From SBAX01 sp964646605 (lineage in GTDB: Bacteria; Planctomycetota; Phycisphaerae; UBA1845): a stretch of DNA of 20,806 nt. Positions 14,584-20,521 of the stretch are shown piece by piece. Positions within the stretch are counted from its first letter, which is position 1. The number at the start of each line of letters is the position of its first letter. The DNA is taken from assembly GCA_964646605.1 (NCBI GenBank), contig CAZYEX010000097.1:1-20806 (forward strand), in the 5' to 3' direction. The position numbers and the translations under genes were made by a program. The notes under the pieces were generated by a model that did not search any database, was not told the DNA's origin, and saw only the letters and a program-made list of their open reading frames with translations.

Positions 14584-15630
14584 TTACGCCAAGACGCCCA
14601 GGTCCTTCCCGCACGTCGTGCAGAACCGATCGCTCGGTTGCACATACGCCTGGCAGGACGTACACCGCGCCACCGACGCGACGAGCTGCGTCCCGCAATG
14701 AATGCAGTACTGGTCCTCGCGTTGCACCGCCCCATCGCAGGCCGGACAGCGCGGCGTCGATCCTCGTGTCACCGCGGGCCTCGGCGCCGGCGGCGGTCCG
14801 CCTCGCTCGCTGATCGACGGCGGCGACAGAGCGGCCAACATCTCCAACGCCGAACCATAACGCCGTTCCAACCGCGTATAGCTCCGCCGCACCACCTCAT
14901 CCAAATACCCGGGCGCCTCTGACCGCAACGCACTGGGCAACTCCGTCCCCTGCGGACGTTCCCCGGTGAGCATCTCGAACAGGATGATCCCGCACGAGTA
15001 AAGATCGCTCCGCGCGTCCAGCGCCGCCCCTACTTTCTGCTCCGGCGACATATAGGCCAGCGTGCCGGAGATGCTCCGTCCCTCGTCCGTCAACATGCTC
15101 CCGCTTTGCATCATCGTCCGCGCCGTCATCCCCCCGACCTGACCGAGACCGAAGTCCGTCACCTTCACCGACTGATCCGTAATCGTCCCGATCGCATTCA
15201 ATGGATGGCCGAGAAGTATGTTCGCCGGCTTGATGTCGCGGTGCACAATCCCCGCCCCGTGCGCCGCTACCAGAGCGCTCAGCGTCCCGCGAAGAATCGC
15301 CGCCGCCGCAGGAATCGGAAACCGCGATCGCTGATCCTCGATCGCCGCTTGCAGCGACGGACCGTCCACGTATTCCATGATGAGATAGGGCGTCTCCGCA
15401 TAGGGGTCCATGTCCAGGGCACGAACGATATTGGGGTGTCGAAGCCCGTGAACGGCTACGCCTTCGTGTTGCAGGTTGCGGACGTACTGCGGATCGGTGG
15501 GAATCTTGATCGCCACCCGCTCGTCGAAAACGTGGTGCCGCGCCCGCCAGACCTCGCCGAAGCTCCCCGCCCCCACGCGGGCCTCGAGCAGGTAGTTGTG
15601 GATCCGATCACCCTCACGAAGCACAGCCAT
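14584..15630 (-). CDS. Cytosolic Ser/Thr protein kinase with two C-terminal zinc ribbons
   Basis: This is a Hanks-type kinase of 348 residues. The catalytic elements are intact: glycine loop GAGSFGEVW at 20-28, Lys42 in VAIKI, likely helix-C Glu56, HRDIKPANILL at 130-140, DFG at 159-161, activation segment SGTLAYMSPEQ at 188-198, and DARSDLYSCG at 205-214. The domain ends near 270. A Pro-rich linker leads to two four-cysteine ribbons (C295, C298, C309, C312 and C323, C326, C337, C340). Unlike PknB-type kinases it has no transmembrane helix or PASTA domain, so it is probably soluble and tethered through its ribbons. It lies 30 bp after the four-helix membrane gene. Substrates are unknown; the acidic, Ser/Thr-containing tails of the downstream helical proteins are obvious candidates, by inference only. 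Confidence 0.95.
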   Translation of the reverse strand: MAVLREGDRIHNYLLEARVGAGSFGEVWRARHHVFDERVAIKIPTDPQYVRNLQHEGVAVHGLRHPNIVRALDMDPYAETPYLIMEYVDGPSLQAAIEDQRSRFPIPAAAAILRGTLSALVAAHGAGIVHRDIKPANILLGHPLNAIGTITDQSVKVTDFGLGQVGGMTARTMMQSGSMLTDEGRSISGTLAYMSPEQKVGAALDARSDLYSCGIILFEMLTGERPQGTELPSALRSEAPGYLDEVVRRSYTRLERRYGSALEMLAALSPPSISERGGPPPAPRPAVTRGSTPRCPACDGAVQREDQYCIHCGTQLVASVARCTSCQAYVQPSDRFCTTCGKDLGVLA

Positions 15631-15660
15631 GATCGCACCCGTTCCCCGCTCGACCCGCCC

Positions 15661-16065
15661 TTAGCCTTCCTCCAACCGTTCCGCCTGAAACTCGCAGACT
15701 TTCAGATTATAAACCGCCGCCGCAAGGAATCCAATAAGAAGCAGCACCCAGGTGAATCCCCCGTGTCCGCGAACCCCGCCCATCAGACAAAACGCCACAA
15801 CCGCATCCAAAAGCGTGTAGCCCGCCAGCATCCCCGCCGCCGCCGCGTTCGAGTCCTTGGCGACCACCCACCGCGCGACGAAAAACGTAGCCCAAGGCAG
15901 CACGAGCACGAACCCCAGCCAGGTCAGCACGTACTTGATCGTGGCCCAGATGGTCTGCAAGTCTTCGGGATGCTTCCAAAACCAGATCACTGCCCCGGCC
16001 CCGGACACCACTAGCAGCGCCGTAATCACCTTCCCACCCACGTACTGCCCGATGGCCGTCAACAT
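15661..16065 (-). CDS. Small four-helix membrane protein (134 aa), first gene of leftward cluster
   Basis: The product has about four hydrophobic segments: VITALLVVSGAGAVIWFW (about 13-30), IKYVLTWLGFVLVLPWATFFVARW (about 43-66), AGMLAGYTLLDAVVAFCLMGG (about 77-97) and FTWVLLLIGFLAAAVYNL (about 104-121). A short acidic tail ends it. It resembles no transporter family I can name. ATG 16065 has only a weak AGG in front. As the promoter-proximal gene of the kinase and ESCRT-III-like cluster, it may supply the membrane anchor of the system, by inference. Confidence 0.7.
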   Translation of the reverse strand: MLTAIGQYVGGKVITALLVVSGAGAVIWFWKHPEDLQTIWATIKYVLTWLGFVLVLPWATFFVARWVVAKDSNAAAAGMLAGYTLLDAVVAFCLMGGVRGHGGFTWVLLLIGFLAAAVYNLKVCEFQAERLEEG

Positions 16066-16389
16066 ACCTAGCCAATCCTATCGAAGACGGAGCTCGCCGG
16101 GGAACCCGTCGCGAGACCAACACGCGACTCGATCACCAGCGCTCCCATCATCCAAAGCGTACCGCAGCTCCCTCGCCGCGGCGATTACAATCCGTCCCCC
16201 TCCTTCTAATTCGCATCCCGCCCCCGATTATCCGACGTGAATGCGGCCTGATACCGGACGCCCACCGCATCGTAGGGTCCGCTCCGCGGACCAATGTAGC
16301 GCCACCCCTCGTGCGTGGCGAACGGGGGAGCGTAGACCGTAGGGTCCATGCCGCCCGCCTGACCCTGAAAGGGTCCGCAGATAGTAATC
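16066..16389. repeat. Upstream region of leftward cluster with hairpin repeats
   Basis: No gene is seen. The promoter of the leftward cluster should lie here, but I see no convincing -35/-10 pair. The right half holds three hairpins: GGTCCGC/GCGGACC at 16276-16292 (part of GTAGGGTCCGC starting 16272), CGCCAC/GTGGCG at 16300-16320, and GACCCT/AGGGTC around GAA at 16361-16375. The first matches the arms of the 101-bp element at 20292-20392, and the second matches the 14501-14570 element. Confidence 0.6.
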
Positions 16390-16397
16390 CCATGAAA

Positions 16398-16458
16398 GGC
16401 TGTCTCCTCCCGGACGGTACAGTGTCCGGCGTGTTTTTCCACGAAGAAGGAGACAGCC
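16398..16458 (+). promoter_or_regulatory. Hairpin covering the transposase ribosome-binding site
   Basis: GGCTGTCTCCT at 16398-16408 pairs perfectly with AGGAGACAGCC at 16448-16458, immediately before the ATG at 16459. The right arm contains the Shine-Dalgarno AGGAG. An inner stem CCGGAC/GTCCGG (16410-16415, 16424-16429) is also present. Read-through transcripts from outside would fold and hide the ribosome-binding site, limiting transposase synthesis. Confidence 0.65.
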
Positions 16459-17670
16459 ATGAAGACGATGGATCGTGCGGCGGCGAAAATCGGGTTGGAC
16501 GTTCATCGCCGGTTCAGCAAGGTAACCGCTCGGAACACGGCGGGGAAGATCGTCGGGCGGGAGCGTTTGGAGCATGGGGATCGCCGGGCGCTGCAGGAAC
16601 GGCTTGGCGCGTGGGCCAAGGGTACCCCCGTGGTTTTGGAGGCGAGCTTCGGGTGGGCCTGGCTGTGCGAGGAGTTGGAACGCGCCGGGCTGAACCCGCA
16701 TCTGGCCAGCAGTCGCAAAGTGGCCGCCTGGCGGGACGCCCGAGGGATCGCCAAGAGCAATCGCACGGACGCGGACCTGTTGTCCGAACTGTGGAGTCCG
16801 ACGGACCGCTGGTGGGAAGTGTGGCTTCCCCCGCGCGAGGTCCGTGAGCGGCGAGAGTGGATGCGTTACCGAATGACGTTGGTGGGTTTGCAGAGGGGGT
16901 TGAAGAACCGCATCCATGCGATTCTGCACCGTCATGGGATTCTGCACGACTTCGCGGACCTCTTTGGCGTGCAGGGCCGCCGCATGTTGACGCGACTGGC
17001 CAGCCATCCCCAGGACGAACGGCTGGGGGAAGGGGGTCGAGCCACGTTGAAGGGTTACCTGCAACTGCTCGATCACCTTCGGCGTCAGATCGCCGCGGTC
17101 ACCCGAACGGTGTATCGCCAACTAGGCGAGACGCCGGCGGGGAAACGACTGCGGAGCGTTCCGGGCATCGGCGCGGTGCTGGCCTACACGATCCTGGCGG
17201 AGGTCGGCGATTTCGGCCGCTTCCGCAGTGCCAAGCATCTGTCCTCCTACAGTCTTCTCGCGCCGCGGGCGTACGACAGCGGAGAGGAAACGGACGAAGC
17301 TCCGAAGGGTCGGCACGTGGGCCATGTGGGGCGGAGAACCCTGAAATGGGCCTGGATCGAAGCGGCTCGCGGCGCCGTTCGTCGGGGCGGTCGATGCCGC
17401 GAGCGGTTCGACGGCTACACCGACGGTGGGAAGCGGAACCGCAATCGAGGCTACATCCTCGTGGCCCACGACTTGTGTCGTACGGCCTATGGAATCAGCA
17501 AGAAGGAGACGGACTATTGCGACGACCCGCCGCAGCGTCCGGGATCGTCGAAGAAGGGTGCGTCGTCGCCAAGACAGGATTTGCGATGCGACCCGCGCCC
17601 AGGCAAAACATTGCGGAACTCTCGTCCGGGAACGGGCCAGCCCGACCCCGGCTTGGTCGTCGTCGGGTAA
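16459..17670 (+). CDS. IS110-family transposase (DEDD recombinase)
   Basis: The 403-residue product has the IS110 layout. The N-terminal RuvC-like DEDD domain shows IGLDVH (Asp14), VLEASFGWAW (Glu61) and NRTDADLLSEL (Asp104/Asp106). A helical coiled linker follows. The C-terminal domain has the helix-hairpin-helix RSVPGIGAVLA near 232-242, then RFRSAKHLSSYSLLAPRAYDSGEE with the catalytic-type Ser274-Gly275, and HVGRRTLKWAWIEAA. These enzymes act with an element-encoded guide (bridge or seek RNA) to cut and join DNA. The last 45 or so residues after YGISKKETDYCDD are Pro/Arg/Gly-rich and longer than usual. The gene is preceded by AGGAG at 16448-16452 inside a hairpin. Confidence 0.92.
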   Translation: MKTMDRAAAKIGLDVHRRFSKVTARNTAGKIVGRERLEHGDRRALQERLGAWAKGTPVVLEASFGWAWLCEELERAGLNPHLASSRKVAAWRDARGIAKSNRTDADLLSELWSPTDRWWEVWLPPREVRERREWMRYRMTLVGLQRGLKNRIHAILHRHGILHDFADLFGVQGRRMLTRLASHPQDERLGEGGRATLKGYLQLLDHLRRQIAAVTRTVYRQLGETPAGKRLRSVPGIGAVLAYTILAEVGDFGRFRSAKHLSSYSLLAPRAYDSGEETDEAPKGRHVGHVGRRTLKWAWIEAARGAVRRGGRCRERFDGYTDGGKRNRNRGYILVAHDLCRTAYGISKKETDYCDDPPQRPGSSKKGASSPRQDLRCDPRPGKTLRNSRPGTGQPDPGLVVVG

Positions 17671-17914
17671 CCGACGACAGACCTCGTTGTACATGGGCCG
17701 CCCGCACCGGACGAGATCATGGGCCGCGCCGAGGCGTGAAGGTTCTCCGCCCGACGCCAGCCCGAATGGATAGCTGGGCGGACGAGAGTCCAGCCCGAAA
17801 CCGGTGCATGGAAGAGAGCGACGCCACAAAGAGTTCAGAAACGAAGAAGGATCTGCTCGGGAAGTAAGGAACGGAGTCCTTCCAAGGTAGCGTATTGCGC
17901 TTGACAAGGAGAGG
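17671..17914 (+). ncRNA. Candidate seek/bridge RNA region of the IS1111-type element
   Basis: This 244-bp stretch lies between the transposase stop and the right inverted repeat and encodes no protein. IS1111-type elements carry their target-guiding RNA downstream of the transposase. The region is GC-rich, with several short complementary segments (for example GCTGGGCGGAC near 17772 and its partial complements), consistent with a structured RNA. No boundaries or guide loops were established. Confidence 0.4.
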
Positions 17915-17925
17915 GCCTTTCATGG

Positions 17926-18120
17926 ATAGCCGGGGGTCCGCCGAAGGCGCACCCCCGGAAAAACGCACCCCAACATCCCCTCGACCCCGAAAGGGTCGTC
18001 TGCCCGGTGCGGAGAATTCGACCCCTTCAGGGTCGGCACGATAGGGGGGCGCCGTGGGAACCGTGGGCGTCGCTTCGCTTTGCCCACGGCTACTTTAGCG
18101 CAGCCTTTCAGGCTGCCCGA
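17926..18120. repeat. Cluster of five short hairpin repeats
   Basis: Perfect inverted repeats are CCGGGGGT/ACCCCCGG at 17930-17958 (inner CGCC-GAA-GGCG), CGACCC/GGGTCG at 17982-17998, CGACCC/GGGTCG at 18019-18035, CCGTGGGC/GCCCACGG at 18061-18089, and GCAGCC/GGCTGC around TTTCA at 18100-18116. No gene lies between the IS element and the start at 18197. This looks like a REP-like repeat cluster rather than a single terminator. Confidence 0.75.
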
Positions 18121-18196
18121 CGTGATTGGCGTCGATTGCTTTCGGCTACTTCGTTGTGCCGAACTAACTTGAACAAGAAGGAGAGGAGATCCCCCC

Positions 18197-19714
18197 ATGA
18201 TGAAACCGAATCGTTTGTTGGTTGTGTCTGCGTTCGGAGCGGTTGTATGGGCCGCCTCGGCCGCGTTTGCCCAAACCGGAGCGTGCTGCAGAACAGGTGG
18301 AGGAGGTTGGACCTGGTGTATAGTAAGGAGGAGCGATGCTTGCGCCGCTTTCGGTGGAACTTACGCGGGCGATGGAACGAGTTGCAGGACGGCAACCTGT
18401 CTTGGGTCGCCGCGCGGCGCGTGCTGCCAGCCTTCGGGCACTTCCTGCGTGGTCGTCGACGGCGGTCAAGCGGCATGCACCGCTGCTTTGGGTTACTGCC
18501 TCGACTATCTTGGTAATGGAACGAGCTGCGACGAGAACTACATCGGCAGCATCAATTTATGCCCAACTTGCGGCGACAACCAGGTTAATGGGCCTGGGGA
18601 ACAATGCGACGGCACTTCCAGTTCCGCCTGTCCGGGCCCGTGCCGGGGGGACTGCACCTGCGCGCAAATCGCTGCGTGCTGCACGTCCACGGGGTGTACG
18701 GACCTGGGCGAGGGGGACCAATGCCCTGGGCTCCTTGTGGGCAATGCTTCGTGCAGTACTCCGGGGGTGTGCTGCGGCGATAATACTCGTCAAGGCAGTG
18801 AGCAGTGCGACGGCACCTCCAGTACCGCCTGTCCGGGGCAGTGCCGGACGGACTGCACCTGCCCGCCGTCGGGCGCGACCTGCTCCCCCGACGCCGACGG
18901 GGACGGGATCCAGGACAGCGTGGACGAGTTGCCTTCTGTCTCTTCAAACGGGTACTCCGACTTGTCAACGACCCCGGATACGGTGGGAGCCTTTACAAGT
19001 CGCGGCGATCAGGTCCTCTGCGCCTCCGACGCGCCCTCTCCCTATGGGGTAAGAGTTAGGTCGCTGAGCGGTGGTCCGGCGGCGGCCGGCGCGAACATTC
19101 AATGCGTCGTATCAGGAACTTCAACCGCGAACGTCGCGGGGTTGGGCGCGGGGACGTGCGCCACGCTCACTTGTAAGCCCGGTCCTGTGGCCGAGGTGCT
19201 CAATTCCTGTCCGGCGAGCGCGGCCAATGCGGCAATGGCCGATGACGAATCCGCCGCCGTCGCGGCGGTGGGCGACGTCACGGTGGAGTTGCTGGCCGAC
19301 GGTTTGGTCATCGCCACCCTTACGCTGCCCGAGGGAAACTCGATCACCTACGACCCGGAGACGTTGGAAGTCGATGCCCCGTCCTCGAACAGCAGCTCGC
19401 TGACCCTCATCACCGCCGGTGGGGAGCGGACCCTGAATCCTGGGCAAACGATCGTGCTGGAGAACACTCCGCTGCCGGGGGGCACCGGCGCATGCTGTGA
19501 CCACGATCCCTTCGGGGCCTGCACGGACGGCGTCAGCCGGGCGGCGTGCGACTGCCCGACCTGCGAGTGGGTGAATCTTGTTTCCTGTTCCGAATTGGAT
19601 TGCCCGCACACAACGATCCCCACGGTCTCGGAATGGGGATTGGTTGTTCTTGCCCTTCTCCTCTTGGTTGGGGCGAAATTGGCTTTCCGTCGCTTCGGCG
19701 CGCAGAGACCGTGA
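18197..19714 (+). CDS. Secreted cysteine-rich protein with IPTL-CTERM sorting signal
   Basis: The 505-residue exported protein begins with a signal peptide (MMKPNRLLVVSAFGAVVWAA, cleavage probably after AFA at 25) and has a strong AGGAGAGGAG upstream. The mature part carries small 'GACC' cysteine modules (near 28, 75, 160 and 430) of a type common in planctomycete secreted proteins. Two tandem-like cassettes opening CGDN and EQCDG occur at about 125-155 and 193-222. A calcium-binding thrombospondin-type motif DADGDGIQDSVDE lies at about 232-244, followed by a beta-rich region. The C-terminus has IPTVSEWG at 474, a hydrophobic helix and FRRFG, matching the IPTL-CTERM signal handled by exosortase H-type enzymes. 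The protein is likely processed at the membrane and surface-attached or secreted. The function is unknown, and no exosortase lies in the window. Confidence 0.9.
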   Translation: MMKPNRLLVVSAFGAVVWAASAAFAQTGACCRTGGGGWTWCIVRRSDACAAFGGTYAGDGTSCRTATCLGSPRGACCQPSGTSCVVVDGGQAACTAALGYCLDYLGNGTSCDENYIGSINLCPTCGDNQVNGPGEQCDGTSSSACPGPCRGDCTCAQIAACCTSTGCTDLGEGDQCPGLLVGNASCSTPGVCCGDNTRQGSEQCDGTSSTACPGQCRTDCTCPPSGATCSPDADGDGIQDSVDELPSVSSNGYSDLSTTPDTVGAFTSRGDQVLCASDAPSPYGVRVRSLSGGPAAAGANIQCVVSGTSTANVAGLGAGTCATLTCKPGPVAEVLNSCPASAANAAMADDESAAVAAVGDVTVELLADGLVIATLTLPEGNSITYDPETLEVDAPSSNSSSLTLITAGGERTLNPGQTIVLENTPLPGGTGACCDHDPFGACTDGVSRAACDCPTCEWVNLVSCSELDCPHTTIPTVSEWGLVVLALLLLVGAKLAFRRFGAQRP

Positions 19715-20065
19715 CTGTTCCAAGTCTTAGTGAGTATCGGAGGCCCTGGTCGAGCGCAAAAAGGCGCTCCCAATCGCGATGATTGACGCTCAGAGGGCGA
19801 GTGAGACTTTCGTTCGCCCTCCGGGCGAGAAAAAAAGGGGGCAACGTTCTCCAGGGACTAGAAGTCCCTGGCAACCACCGTGCGCCCTCCGGGCGAGGAG
19901 AAGCTGAGGAAACCTTTCTTCCGGTAACGTGCGCCATCCGGGCGACCATTGACTCCGCCCGGAGGGCGGGCGAACTTTGCCAGGGACTTCCAGTCCCTGG
20001 TAGGCTGGGCACTTATTGTTCTTTTCCTCTACTTTATTCCGCCCGGAGGGCGGACGGAGGCAACG
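19715..20065. repeat. REP-like palindrome array in front of the transposase remnant
   Basis: No gene is seen. A GAGCGC/GCGCTC hairpin with an A-rich loop (19752-19769) could weakly terminate the preceding gene. Then come alternating palindromes: TCGCCC-TCC-GGGCGA at 19814-19828, CCAGGGACT/AGTCCCTGG at 19851-19871, CGCCC-TCC-GGGCG at 19883-19895, a degenerate copy at 19931-19944, CCGCCC-GGA-GGGCGG at 19955-19969, CCAGGGACT/AGTCCCTGG at 19980-20000, and CCGCCC-GGA-GGGCGG at 20039-20053. Two palindrome types alternate in both orientations, as in the REP/BIME arrays that flank RAYT genes. Confidence 0.8.
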
Positions 20066-20291
20066 ATGCCAAGCGCGTGGACGCAGAACTTCTACCATAC
20101 GGTCTTTAGCACCAAGGAGCGCGCCGGCTCGATCACACCGGAACTCGAAGCGCGTCTCTACCCCTTCTTGGGCGGAATCGTGCGCGATTTACGATGCACG
20201 TTGCTGGCGATCAATGGCATGCCGGATCACGTGCATCTGCTCATCCGATACCGCGCGGACCTTTCGCACTCCGAGATGCTCCAACAGTCGT
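20066..20291 (+). pseudogene. Truncated REP-associated (IS200-like, Y1) transposase
   Basis: ATG 20066 follows GGAGG at 20056-20060. The first 75 residues are a clear RAYT/Y1 transposase N-terminus: WTQNFYHTVFSTKERAGSI, a helix ELEARLYPFLGGIVRDL, and the HUH-bearing AINGMPDHVHLLIRY. The similarity stops at about LSHSEMLQQ. The frame then runs through a palindromic element to a stop at 20464. The normal protein is about 150 residues, and the second half, with the catalytic tyrosine and the typical GYGAFSVS-type region, is missing. It should be inactive. RAYTs mobilise REP palindromes, in keeping with the array just upstream. Confidence 0.85.
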
Positions 20292-20392
20292 GTAGGGTCC
20301 GCTCGGCGGACCATTATTTTTCGTCATGCCACGTCGTGGCACCATCGATCGGCGGTTGTGGCGCCACGGAAGGTCCGCACAGCGGACCCTAC
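20292..20392. repeat. 101-bp palindromic (MITE/REP-like) element
   Basis: Perfect 12-bp terminal arms GTAGGGTCCGCT (20292-20303) and AGCGGACCCTAC (20381-20392) bound the element. Inside are hairpins GGTCCGC-TCG-GCGGACC (20296-20312), TGCCAC-GTC-GTGGCA (20327-20341), a GTGGCGCCAC palindrome near 20358-20367, and GGTCCGC-ACA-GCGGACC (20372-20388). Its left end coincides with the end of the transposase similarity and its right end with the end of the SnoaL-like similarity. The left arm plus hairpin recurs at 16272-16292. Confidence 0.85.
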
Positions 20393-20521
20393 CGGCTCGC
20401 GTCCACGGACCTCGATGCCCAAACTATCGACGAAGAGATGATCCGGCGTCATCAGTCGGCATAGCCCCTCGACGTCCTGCCGGTTGATGCACGCGATGAA
20501 CTGCGCGACGCTTGAATTCAC
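20393..20521 (-). pseudogene. Truncated SnoaL/NTF2-like protein, N-terminal fragment
   Basis: A GTG start at 20521-20519 overlaps the stop of the upstream cyclophilin gene in GTGA, suggesting an operon. The first 43 residues (SSVAQFIACINRQDVEGL, then LMTPDHLFVDSLGIEVRGRE) match the opening helix and first strands of the SnoaL-like/NTF2-fold family, which is usually 110-140 residues. The similarity ends exactly at the 101-bp palindromic element. The frame continues through it to a stop at 20324 with unrelated residues, so the fold cannot be complete. Confidence 0.7.

Larger units (their letters stand above)
16390..17925 (+). mobile_element. IS110-family (IS1111-type) insertion sequence
   Basis: The transposase gene lies between near-perfect inverted repeats. 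CCATGAAAGGC at 16390-16400 is matched exactly by GCCTTTCATGG at 17915-17925, and the similarity extends inward (TGTCTCCT against CCTCTCCT). Subterminal repeats of this kind and a longer noncoding right end are typical of the IS1111 subgroup, whereas classical IS110 members lack inverted repeats. Exact tips are uncertain by a few bases because no target duplication is expected. Flanks GGGTCCGCAG and ATAGCCGGGGGTCC are both parts of hairpin repeats, so it probably inserted into a repeat cluster. It looks intact. Confidence 0.8.

Noticed and set aside
16857..17867. Second plus-strand ORF overlapping the IS110 transposase
   Set aside because: It is an alternative frame of the transposase gene without IS motifs; the in-frame DEDD and Ser motifs are in the 16459-17670 frame.
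19790..20055. CRISPR array
   Set aside because: The palindromes are short, differ in type and orientation, and are not separated by regular unique spacers.
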